DNA from: an uncultured Granulosicoccaceae bacterium
GTDB taxonomy: Bacteria; Pseudomonadota; Gammaproteobacteria; CALCKW01
Direction: 5' to 3'
NCBI GenBank assembly: GCA_937965695.1
Contig: CALCKW010000002.1
Span: 124,001 to 188,000, forward strand
Length of the DNA: 64,000 nt
Part shown: in pieces, positions 18,760-26,203 of the stretch
Numbering within the stretch: the stretch's first letter is position 1
Layout of the letters: each line of letters starts with the position of its first letter
The notes under the pieces: model-generated
The model's input: only the letters and a program-made list of their open reading frames with translations
The model's database searches: none
Told to the model about the DNA's origin: nothing
Position numbers and translations under genes: made by a program

Positions 18760-18780
18760 GGGAGAGCAATCTGCTCTCTC
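18760..18780 (+). terminator. Possible terminator hairpin after the class V aminotransferase
   Basis: A seven- to nine-base stem (GAGAGCA at 18762-18768 with TGCTCTC at 18772-18778) closes a three-base ATC loop 18 bases after the stop. The following bases AACACGGTTAAATTTATTT are only loosely T-rich, so it may be a weak terminator. Confidence 0.45.
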
Positions 18781-18866
18781 AACACGGTTAAATTTATTTA
18801 AAGTTTCGGTTCAGAACTAAGCACTCCTATCCATTGTCAAAAGCCTGTGTACCTTCGGACATAACC

Positions 18867-19184
18867 ATGCAACTGATTTATCGTGCTGCAAACCTCACAG
18901 ACGCACACATACTCGCTGGCCTGTTGGAATCTCACGGGATAACAGCGCATGTGTCCGGTCATTATTTGCAAGGGGGGGTTGGTGATCTTGCTCCGACGGA
19001 TTTGGCTCGCGTTTTGGTGGAAGATGAAGACACTGAGGCTGCGATGGAACACGTTATCGCTTATCAGGCCGAGACAACAACGCTAGAACCACCAAGTATT
19101 GCGCGGCACAGCAACAAAGTATTACTGGTTGCGCTCAGCTTTGCAGCCATTGTTATTGTCAGTTATCTCATCGCTTGGAAATAG
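18867..19184 (+). CDS. DUF2007-type putative signal-transducing protein with C-terminal membrane anchor
   Basis: The start is set at the ATG at 18867 (MQLIYRAANLTDAHILAGLL), because DUF2007 domains begin exactly there; the frame is open from a TTG at 18834. The N-terminal ~70 residues match the small ferredoxin-like DUF2007 pattern, with LESHGITAHVSGHYLQGGVGDL and LVEDEDTEAAMEHVIAYQ. A single membrane helix (LLVALSFAAIVIVSYLIAW) closes the 105-residue protein. The function is not established; PII-like or binding roles have been proposed for the domain. It stands alone here. Confidence 0.75.
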   Translation: MQLIYRAANLTDAHILAGLLESHGITAHVSGHYLQGGVGDLAPTDLARVLVEDEDTEAAMEHVIAYQAETTTLEPPSIARHSNKVLLVALSFAAIVIVSYLIAWK

Positions 19185-19571
19185 CCAGCAGTTATTGGTG
19201 ATTGACCACTCCCTTAACCCCTTAACTATCGGATTGCCCCCGTTTTCAGTGGGTATTGCACGCTGGTAACGACCGCAATTTCTCTACTGGCGGGCCGCTC
19301 CATTTCAACTACGCGCCTTGGGCAACAGCCCTTTGATCAGCTGTTACACCTATCATCATCACCGCCCTATTCCACAGCAATTGTGAGAGATAAGCGATAT
19401 ATCTTCATATTGGCTAATTTATTGCGAGTAAACGCTCCTGGTAGTCTTTTTCTATTAGAAGTGCGTTGAATGACCTGCTTCTCAATGATGTGTTTAAAGG
19501 CGAAAAGGACCACTTAATGCAGATAGAGCAATCGACGTTGCTCTTACCCAAGATCAAATGGAGTTTACGAA
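19185..19571. other. Leader and promoter region of the copper-radical oxidase gene
   Basis: These 387 bases between the DUF2007 gene and the oxidase contain no supported ORF. A perfect dyad lies near the right end (19525-19544). The promoter of the oxidase should be here. I find no recognisable RNA family. Confidence 0.4.
19525..19544 (+). promoter_or_regulatory. Perfect 7+7 base dyad upstream of the oxidase start
   Basis: AGAGCAA (19525-19531) and TTGCTCT (19538-19544) form a perfect inverted repeat around a six-base TCGACG centre, 27 bases before the GTG start at 19572. It could be an operator or a leader hairpin; no U-tract follows, so a terminator is less likely. Confidence 0.4.
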
Positions 19572-22067
19572 GTGACTACAGCACGTATTAGATCAATAAC
19601 CATAAGCGTTGTACTGCTGCTTATTGTTTTCTCTTACGCTGTATTTAGCTTTTACACTCACAAGCAAAAAGGTGAAGAAACCCCACCCGAAAGCGGAGCG
19701 TTGTTGGGTAACCCCCTGCCTTCGATAGAGCAATTTGAGTACAACTCCTTCATTAAATCAGCGTTGGACGGGAAATGTGTTTCTCTGCCCGGTGCCACAA
19801 GACAGAATGATGCCCATATCATTTCTGGAGATTGCTGGGAGCACACAAAAGGTCGAATTTGGTTTGATCAAGTTGCTGATGGTTATACGTACCAATTGCG
19901 TTTTCAATACAGCGGAAAGTGCCTAGAGCCTGAGGGCGGAGAAAACAACGCAAAAGTCGTTCAGCGCGTTTGCCATCGTGGAGACTTCGAGCGACCTCAA
20001 ATTTCAGAAGAGAATCAGCTTTGGAATATTGTTGACCAGGGAAATGGCAAATTTTCAATTGTTCATTTTAACAGCGGCTTAGCGATGACTGCCTTAACCG
20101 GCAACGACGGTGAGAACAGCTTTTATCTGCGCTCTTCCAACCAGAGCAATTCACAAAACTTCAGTTATCTTAATAAGGTTACCCATGAATCATCCCCCAG
20201 CGAGATGGGCATGTGGGGCAACCTAATCGCTTGGCCATTTGTGCCAGTTCACGCCGCGGCGCTCTTTGACGATACCTTTTTGACTTGGGCTTCCAATGAG
20301 AAAGAGTCTTTCACTAATCTGAGCTCAAAGTCCACTTGGTCTTCTGTCTTTGATGCGGCAACGGGAACGTTTCTCACTTCAAACAACCCCACGCACGATA
20401 TGTTTTGTGCCGGCACCGTGTTACTGGAAAATGGCAGCGTGTTTGTCTCCGGTGGTAACCCTCAAGCCGAGCAAAGCAGTGGTTTTGACCCACTTAGCAA
20501 AACGTGGTCACCACTGAGTCCCATGAGACAACAGCGTTGGTATGGCACAAATGTTCTCACTGGCGACGGTGATGTGCTTTCGACATTTGCAAAAGGAGCT
20601 CAAGAGATACCTGAGCTCTACTCCAATGAGAACAATTCTTGGCAAGATCTACCCGGTGCGGATATGTCCGATATGCGAGACGAACAAGATATGCACAATG
20701 CGCTAGCTGTTGGGTATTCGCCAGATTTATCATGGTATGCGTTTATGCATACAGCACCTGATGGACGAATATTCAACTCTGGCCCTTTGTCTACCTTGCA
20801 TTGGTTCGACACCGATGGCACCGGTTCCTCAGAAGTGGCGGGTACTCCTCCGGGCAATGCAATCGCTAGGCAGTATGGTTCTGCAGCTATGTACGACGTT
20901 GGAAAAATATTGGTCAGTGGCGGCTCAGATCCTCGCGTCACGGGTCCAATTGACAACGGAGATTCGGGGCAAATCTTAAGTGCGACCGATACTGCATTTA
21001 CCGTTGACATCAACGCCGCTACGCCCACTATTGAGGCGATTGGAAGCATGGTTTCTAGGCGCTCAAACCATAACAGTGTGGTGCTACCAACCGGCGAAGT
21101 ACTCGTTATAGGCGGTAGTAAAACGGGCATTCAGTTCAACGATACTGCCACCGCTTGGTGGTCTGAAATATGGAACCCGCAAAGTCAGCTGTGGCGCAGT
21201 GTTGCGCCAATTTCTACGCCAAGGGGATACCACTCTTGGGCTCTGCTAATGCGTGATGGAAGCGTATTATCGGGAGGCGGCGGTCTCTGCGATACCTGCC
21301 CTGCGAATCACCCAGACGCACAGATTTTTTATCCGCCCTACTTGTTTAGCAATAACGGACAAGCATCCAATCGCCCCAAAATTATGAGTGCGACCAGTAC
21401 AGCACAGGTCGGGAGCACTATTATGGTATCGGTCGACAGATCGATTAACCACCTCAACTTAGTTCGCCTTTCCAGTACTACTCATAGCATTAACACCGAC
21501 CAGCGTTTTATCCCGTTGACGTTTGAACAAAACAGTAACACTCAGTATGTCTCTACGCTCAGTAGCAATACTCATGTGCTGACGCCAGGCATGTACTGGA
21601 TTTTTGCTGTAGATGCTCAAGGTGTTCCTTCCGAAGGCCATGTTCTGCACGTTGAAGCCCTAGACGAAATGGCAGAACCGCTGTTAGAAATGGCGACAAA
21701 TGACGATACTTTGGAATTGCAAAAAAACGTTGATATCAATATTCCTCTGACGCCAACTGGCTTTGATGCGTCATCCCTGAATGCGAGTGCCATTGACCTA
21801 CCCGCTGGTCTAAGTTTGGACCTACAAACGCACTCCCTAGTTGGGCAAGCGAAAGACGAGGGAGATGGTAGTTTTGTTCTCAGTGTCAGTGATGACTCGA
21901 AGCAGCTCACGCAACGAATTTACTACACAATTAACCCATCGTTTAAAACAGGCGCTATCGGCGGGGGTAACAGTGTCTCTGGCGGTTCGGTCGGGTTGTG
22001 GTTTTTATTGTTACTTGCTGCTTCCTGTATCGGACAACGGGTTCGTGCGACGAAGCTGCAAGCTTGA
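19572..22067 (+). CDS. Galactose oxidase-family copper-radical oxidase with N-terminal ricin-type region and GlyGly-CTERM-like tail
   Basis: The 831-residue protein starts at a GTG with GGAG nine bases upstream. Residues about 8-28 are a hydrophobic signal or anchor. Residues ~55-205 resemble a ricin-type beta-trefoil (SALDGKCVSLPG ... YSGKCLEPEG ... GKFSIVHFNSGLAMT). The kelch and DUF1929-type part shows the galactose oxidase copper and cofactor residues: C279 in DMFCAG, Y324 in RWYG, Y553-H554 in RGYHS, H638 in TTHSINTDQR. The GGGLCDTCPANHPDAQIF block is near-identical to fungal enzymes. The C-terminus GGGNSVSGGSVGLWFLLLL plus a basic end looks like a GlyGly-CTERM rhombosortase signal. It would oxidise alcohols or aldehydes to give hydrogen peroxide outside the cytoplasm; the substrate is unknown. 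Confidence 0.85.
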   Translation: MTTARIRSITISVVLLLIVFSYAVFSFYTHKQKGEETPPESGALLGNPLPSIEQFEYNSFIKSALDGKCVSLPGATRQNDAHIISGDCWEHTKGRIWFDQVADGYTYQLRFQYSGKCLEPEGGENNAKVVQRVCHRGDFERPQISEENQLWNIVDQGNGKFSIVHFNSGLAMTALTGNDGENSFYLRSSNQSNSQNFSYLNKVTHESSPSEMGMWGNLIAWPFVPVHAAALFDDTFLTWASNEKESFTNLSSKSTWSSVFDAATGTFLTSNNPTHDMFCAGTVLLENGSVFVSGGNPQAEQSSGFDPLSKTWSPLSPMRQQRWYGTNVLTGDGDVLSTFAKGAQEIPELYSNENNSWQDLPGADMSDMRDEQDMHNALAVGYSPDLSWYAFMHTAPDGRIFNSGPLSTLHWFDTDGTGSSEVAGTPPGNAIARQYGSAAMYDVGKILVSGGSDPRVTGPIDNGDSGQILSATDTAFTVDINAATPTIEAIGSMVSRRSNHNSVVLPTGEVLVIGGSKTGIQFNDTATAWWSEIWNPQSQLWRSVAPISTPRGYHSWALLMRDGSVLSGGGGLCDTCPANHPDAQIFYPPYLFSNNGQASNRPKIMSATSTAQVGSTIMVSVDRSINHLNLVRLSSTTHSINTDQRFIPLTFEQNSNTQYVSTLSSNTHVLTPGMYWIFAVDAQGVPSEGHVLHVEALDEMAEPLLEMATNDDTLELQKNVDINIPLTPTGFDASSLNASAIDLPAGLSLDLQTHSLVGQAKDEGDGSFVLSVSDDSKQLTQRIYYTINPSFKTGAIGGGNSVSGGSVGLWFLLLLAASCIGQRVRATKLQA

Positions 22068-22088
22068 ATGTGTTCCCCCCCAGAGTCG

Positions 22089-22457
22089 TTATTGGTTTTG
22101 AGGCTTCCGACAAACCACCTCAAAATTATGGCCATCAGGGTCTAATAAATACGCCGCGTAATAATGTTGTCCGTATTCCGGTCTTGGCCCTGGGCTGCCG
22201 TTGTCACTAGCGCCTAACGCTAGCCCCTTCGAGTAAAGTGCTTTTACTGATTCGGGAGAAGCAGCGCTGAGAGCAAAATGCAGTGGATTAATCGGACCAT
22301 CAATCCGTTCTAACCCCAACACCCATGTGTCCACACCAAAACCCACTACATCTTCTTCCTCGTGTAATAATTGCAAGCCGAACAATTGCAGCAGTGGCAA
22401 ATAGAAGTTTTTGCTGACTTCCAGTTGGCTGACCGGAATATTAAAATGATCTATCAT
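22089..22457 (-). CDS. VOC (glyoxalase/bleomycin-resistance fold) family protein
   Basis: The frame is open to 22712, but the VOC domain begins at MIDHFNIPVSQLEVSKNFYL, so the start is the ATG at 22457, giving 122 residues. The paired beta-alpha-beta-beta-beta modules end in YYAAYLLDPDGHNFEVVCRK, where DPDGHNFEV is the typical metal-ligand Glu segment and H4 the N-terminal ligand. Members act as dioxygenases, lyases or resistance proteins; which applies cannot be read. It is convergent with the oxidase gene, 21 bases apart. Confidence 0.82.
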   Translation of the reverse strand: MIDHFNIPVSQLEVSKNFYLPLLQLFGLQLLHEEEDVVGFGVDTWVLGLERIDGPINPLHFALSAASPESVKALYSKGLALGASDNGSPGPRPEYGQHYYAAYLLDPDGHNFEVVCRKPQNQ

Positions 22458-22548
22458 TTTTTCTGCCCTGTTTGTCAATGCTGTCACTATCCGACACAAC
22501 CAGTGCGGGCAAACAGTGAATGCATTAGCCTCTATGAGCGTGTTGTGC

Positions 22549-23112
22549 TTAAGGTTGTTTGAACGGATCGACTCGGGCTTTGTTCCCAATGCAGATTCCG
22601 TAGACGCCTGTGCCTTTGCTGCAGATAGCATCGCCGCCACAATCGCTATTGAAATAACAAGTGTCACCGGAGCTGCCGTTTGAGCCAGGTGCGCCGGACA
22701 TACCACTGCCATCGTCGGGGAACAGGTTGCTCACACATGCTCCAATCAGAGCTCCACTCGGAATGACACACAGGCTGCCAGACCCGCAGTCGGCATCATA
22801 GCTACAACTGGACGCCACTTCGGATACACAGCGACCAAAGATACCGTCGAGTTTATTGCAGATAGACCCAACCCCACAATCGCTGTCGAAAGAGCACGAC
22901 CCATCACTGCCGCCAAGATCGGACCCAGAAAAGGCAGTATCACTGTCGTTACCGGGAAATAAACCGCCTACGCAGGAGCCGCTAGAAGCATCCGGGCTTT
23001 TTACACATTCGCTACCGATATCGCAATCGAGATCAAAGGTGCAGCTGCTTGCAACGGGGCTACCCAGCAGCAATCCAAACACGGCCAATACGCCTAATAT
23101 TTTTTGTCTCAT
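22549..23112 (-). CDS. Secreted 16-cysteine repeat protein
   Basis: This 187-residue protein has a clear signal peptide (MRQKILGVLAVFGLLLGSPVAS). Four cysteine modules follow, with the exact spacing C-x5-C-x5-C-x9/10-C: C24-C47, C73-C95, C103-C126 and C152-C174. Each reads roughly C-x-F-D-x-D-C-G-x-G-S-x-C...G-x-C. Gly/Ser/Asp-rich linkers beginning with L-F-P separate modules 1-2 and 3-4, while modules 2-3 are close together, so the gene looks like a duplication of a two-module unit. All cysteines would be disulfide-bonded in the periplasm or outside the cell. The modules resemble the dickkopf-like cysteine-rich motif seen in some bacterial secreted proteins. The function is unknown; a structural, inhibitor or adhesive role is speculation. 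Confidence 0.75.
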   Translation of the reverse strand: MRQKILGVLAVFGLLLGSPVASSCTFDLDCDIGSECVKSPDASSGSCVGGLFPGNDSDTAFSGSDLGGSDGSCSFDSDCGVGSICNKLDGIFGRCVSEVASSCSYDADCGSGSLCVIPSGALIGACVSNLFPDDGSGMSGAPGSNGSSGDTCYFNSDCGGDAICSKGTGVYGICIGNKARVDPFKQP

Positions 23113-23474
23113 TTGCTCTTTTACTCAATAGGAACGCGATTGACTGTGCAGTTACACCATAGGTTTTAGATGTTCACCACGACCGCCAAAGCCGCAAAAA
23201 ACTGCCACATCATCGGATAGAACTTTTCTGACATCAAGTTACCACTGCTGCGATTGCAACACAGTCATCACAATTAGGCATTTTTCGCTATCAGAGCATG
23301 GCTTACAGGCGGTTCAAAACAAGGTTTCCCCGAGCATTGCAGTCCTCTGTGATGCACCTGCAAACTGCATGATTTTTCTCATATAAAAACTAAAAAAACC
23401 TTCTCATCACAGCAATTAAATCCGTAAATATTTGATATTTATGTACTTTGTTATTTTCATGCATATTTTTATAA

Positions 23475-23494
23475 TACTGATTAAAAACACAGTA
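23475..23494 (+). promoter_or_regulatory. LexA (SOS) box upstream of imuA
   Basis: TACTGATTAAAAACACAGTA fits the gammaproteobacterial LexA operator TACTG-N10-CAGTA, with both half-sites complete. It ends 13 bases before the imuA start and directly precedes TATACT (23495-23500), a likely -10 element, so bound LexA would block RNA polymerase. Confidence 0.85.
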
Positions 23495-23500
23495 TATACT
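23495..23500 (+). promoter_or_regulatory. imuA: Candidate -10 element of imuA
   Basis: TATACT is one base off the sigma-70 consensus. Transcription would begin about 23506-23508, at or next to the A of the imuA ATG (23508). No Shine-Dalgarno sequence lies in between, so the mRNA may be leaderless. No good -35 is visible at the ideal spacing. Confidence 0.45.
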
Positions 23501-23507
23501 AAAACGC

Positions 23508-24209
23508 ATGCACTCTCTCGACCAGCTTCTACAGAGCCAGCCCTTATTGTGGCGTGGCAATAAACACCCGACGGCACAACGTACTGCCCCCACGGGCAGC
23601 GCAGCGCTGGACGCCTTTTTACCCGGCGGTGGCTGGCCTCTTGGCTCACTAACCGAGTTGCTTTCGCCCGGCACGGGCAGCGGTGAGCTATCACTACTCA
23701 CCCCCGCATTGGCGCGCGAGACTGCCTGCGGTGAGCGAGTGGCATTGGTAGCGCCACCATTACCGCCCTACCCACCGGCGCTGGCGGCAGCAGGCGTGTT
23801 GCTGTCACGGTTATGGATTATTTCTCCAGAGCCGCCTGCCAGCCATGCTAAAACAAAGGGAAATAACAGCGGCAAAGAAGCACTCTGGGCCGCCGAGCAA
23901 CTGCTGCGAAGCGGCACTTTTAAAGCAGTGCTGGTGTGGCTCCCGCAGGCCACACCAACCCAGCTACGCCGCCTGCAGTTGGCTGCGGAAACAGGCGGTA
24001 GCTGCTGGGCCCTAGCCTATCGGCCTGAGCACACCGCCGATCAGTCCTCGCCAGCGGCGTTGAGGCTGCAGTGGGACAAACGGCACCTGCGGGTACTTAA
24101 ATGCCGTGGCAGCAACCCCGGTCAACTGCAATTACAACAGCCCGCACCACCCGCTCACACACCGGCACATCACTGGCCGCGTGCCGCTAACGAGCAGCTG
24201 CCCCTGTGA
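23508..24209 (+). CDS. imuA: ImuA-type SOS mutagenesis protein
   Basis: This 233-residue RecA/SulA-like protein starts MHSLDQLLQSQPLLWRG, the usual ImuA N-terminus, followed by SAALDAFLPGGGWPLGSLTE (a degenerate Walker-type region), an ALV...APPLPPYPPALAAAG segment and LLRSGTFKAVLVWLPQ. ImuA works with ImuB, and usually the polymerase DnaE2, in damage-induced mutagenesis. Here it is preceded by a LexA box and overlaps imuB by four bases (GTGA). The pair is visibly more GC-rich than flanking genes. Confidence 0.88.
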   Translation: MHSLDQLLQSQPLLWRGNKHPTAQRTAPTGSAALDAFLPGGGWPLGSLTELLSPGTGSGELSLLTPALARETACGERVALVAPPLPPYPPALAAAGVLLSRLWIISPEPPASHAKTKGNNSGKEALWAAEQLLRSGTFKAVLVWLPQATPTQLRRLQLAAETGGSCWALAYRPEHTADQSSPAALRLQWDKRHLRVLKCRGSNPGQLQLQQPAPPAHTPAHHWPRAANEQLPL

Positions 24210-25639
24210 GCGCGCCACCTCTGCTGTGGCTGTGCATTGGTCTACCCGCGTTACTGCTCGACAGCTTGGCCACAGATGCCGGCGAGCAGCCGCCGCGAGC
24301 ACTGGTGGCGAGCCAGGGCAGCCAGCGCTGGATTCACAGCGCCAACCGCGAGGCGCGAGCCAGCGGTGTCGGCAACGGCCAGCCAGTGGCGACAGCTATG
24401 GCGCTACAACCAAACTTGCAGTTACAGGCCTACTGCGCCGCGCGCGAAGCCGAGCTCTTAGAACAATTGGCGCTGTGGGCCTATCGCTTTTCCTCGCAGC
24501 TAAGTCTGGCGCCACCGGCTGCGCTGCTGCTGGAGGTTGGCGCCAGTCTGCGTTTATTTGGCGGGCTTTCTCCTCTGCGTCAGCAATTGCAAAGCGGGCT
24601 CGAGCAACTCGGTTACCGCTACCGTTTAGGTGTTGCACCCACCCCACTTGCAGCTCGCCTGTTAGCACGTCTGAACGGCGCTGAGGTATTCGACAGAGCG
24701 GCCCTCGAAGTCGCCATCACCGATGCCCCCATCGACACCCTGTTACTGGACGAAATAACGCGCAAGGGCCTGCGTCAGGCTGGGCTACGAAGTACTGGGC
24801 AGTTGCTGCAATTGCCACGCGACTCATTGGCACGGCGCTTTGGGCCAGCCTGCAGCCACTACCTCGATCGACTGCGTGGTCACAGCGATGACCCTCAAAG
24901 TATTTTCAAACCGCCAGAACACTTCGAGCAACGCTTAGAGCTCTTACAGGAGGTAGATAACACCGCCTCCTTGATCTTCCCGCTGCGCAGACTCATTGAA
25001 ACCTTGGCCGCGCAATTGATCGCTCGCGACTGTGGCGTCAGTCGCTTACAGCTACAGCTGCAACACCCGCGCAGCGAGGCCACACTGATGCCAATACGCC
25101 TGTTGGAGCCCAGTGGTGATGCTGCTCGTCTGCTACGTGTGGCACGCCAACAGTTAGAGCAACAGCAACTACCCGAGGCGGTGCGTGCGTTGCAACTCAA
25201 CGCACCGCAGTTACTGCCCGTCGTGCGCGACGGTGGCGACCTCTTTACCGGCGCTAGTGCTGGTCAACGTGGCCATCGCGAAGTGTTGGAACAACTAGCA
25301 GCTCGACTGGGCGAGAGCCATGTCCATCAGCTCGGGTTACGCGACGATCATCGACCAGAGTGCGCAGCAGTGCGCCTGCCATTGGGCCAAAATGCACCAG
25401 GTGTTGAAGCGACACCTCTGCCTCTGCCGCGCCCACTGTGGCTGTTGGAACAACCGCGCCCAGCACCAACGGGCCTGCTGCTAGAGTCTGGCCCCGAGCG
25501 CCTTGAAAACGGCTGGTGGGAAACACCCGATGTGCGTCGCGACTATTACACCGCCCGCGACCAACAAGGTCTGCGCTATTGGGTTTTTGAGCGCCGTGAG
25601 CAACCAGGTCAATTCTACCTTCACGGTTTTTTCGGGTGA
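24206..25639 (+). CDS. imuB: ImuB, Y-family polymerase-like translesion protein
   Basis: The 477-residue protein starts at a GTG inside the imuA stop. It has the Y-family layout: a palm/finger part with LALAPPAALLLEVGASLRLFGG-like segments, a helix-hairpin region (LLLDEITRKGLRQAGLRSTGQLLQLPRDSLARRFG) and a little-finger part. The WLCIGLPALLLDSL start and LLLEVGASLRLF lack the catalytic D and DE acids of active Y polymerases, as is typical of ImuB. VHQLGLRDDHRPE near residue 375 is a likely beta-clamp-binding motif of the QL-x-L type. No dnaE2 follows; the partner polymerase must be encoded elsewhere or absent. Confidence 0.88.
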   Translation: MSAPPLLWLCIGLPALLLDSLATDAGEQPPRALVASQGSQRWIHSANREARASGVGNGQPVATAMALQPNLQLQAYCAAREAELLEQLALWAYRFSSQLSLAPPAALLLEVGASLRLFGGLSPLRQQLQSGLEQLGYRYRLGVAPTPLAARLLARLNGAEVFDRAALEVAITDAPIDTLLLDEITRKGLRQAGLRSTGQLLQLPRDSLARRFGPACSHYLDRLRGHSDDPQSIFKPPEHFEQRLELLQEVDNTASLIFPLRRLIETLAAQLIARDCGVSRLQLQLQHPRSEATLMPIRLLEPSGDAARLLRVARQQLEQQQLPEAVRALQLNAPQLLPVVRDGGDLFTGASAGQRGHREVLEQLAARLGESHVHQLGLRDDHRPECAAVRLPLGQNAPGVEATPLPLPRPLWLLEQPRPAPTGLLLESGPERLENGWWETPDVRRDYYTARDQQGLRYWVFERREQPGQFYLHGFFG

Positions 25640-25837
25640 AAACTCAGGGGTGAAAAACAGCCAAAAATCAAGAGATATAAAACCCTTATCGACATCGAAG
25701 ACACGCCCCCTCAAGCAAACGCATCGGGTATAATCAACCCACCGGCTAAGACGACATAATTGATGTGAATGCGCATCAAAAAACGTCTTGCCACTGCCCG
25801 CCGTTTTTCTAGGCGAACAACACATGGTGGAGCGTCG

Positions 25838-26203
25838 ATGAGCGAACGCGTGTTACTAGGTGTCAGCGATAAATTGCTGGCTCAATGCCTAGCCAACCTA
25901 ATGACCAAACACTATCAGGTGCATCTGCCGCAGAGCAGTCATCACCTGCTGCATGAAGCAGAGCAAATAAAGCCACAGCTGCTCATCCTAGACGATAGCC
26001 TGGAGCAAGACTCCACTGAGCTCTGCCTCACACTCAGTAAACGCCTGCCCAACTGTCGCCTGATGTTTCTTAGCAGCAACTGGTTGCCCAGCCTAGCGGC
26101 ACAGCTGCAAGCGCACGGCGTAGACACCGTGCTACGAAAACCCTTCTCAACCGAAAAAATATTACAAACCACCCGTCAGTTACTGGACGCCGCACCATGT
26201 TAA
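25838..26203 (+). CDS. Single-domain response-regulator-like protein
   Basis: The start is set at the ATG at 25838 (MSERVLLGVSDKLL) with a GGTGGAG ribosome-binding site; the frame is open from 25769. The 121-residue protein is one receiver-like domain with the phospho-acceptor region LLILDDSLEQDS and the conserved Lys in VLRKPFS. The acidic pair after strand 1 is reduced to a single Asp (VSDK). There is no output domain. It overlaps the following gene by seven bases, so it is cotranslated with the membrane pseudo-kinase protein and may be its partner. Confidence 0.75.
   Translation: MSERVLLGVSDKLLAQCLANLMTKHYQVHLPQSSHHLLHEAEQIKPQLLILDDSLEQDSTELCLTLSKRLPNCRLMFLSSNWLPSLAAQLQAHGVDTVLRKPFSTEKILQTTRQLLDAAPC

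Larger units (their letters stand above)
23113..23507. other. AT-rich intergenic region ahead of imuA
   Basis: This 395-base stretch is between divergent genes, becoming very AT-rich from 23370 to 23505. It holds the LexA box of imuA at the right end. No ORF or RNA gene is supported; the minus-strand ORF 23390-23701 is mostly antisense to imuA. Confidence 0.45.

Noticed and set aside
22458..22712. Extended frame upstream of the VOC gene
   Set aside because: It overlaps the end of the cysteine-repeat gene on the same strand, and the VOC fold starts at 22457.
23390..23701. Minus-strand ORFs opposite the start of imuA
   Set aside because: They are antisense to a well-supported gene, a typical effect of GC-rich coding sequence.
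24396..25526. Several long minus-strand ORFs inside imuB
   Set aside because: Arginine/alanine-rich shadow translations with no family motif, antisense to imuB.
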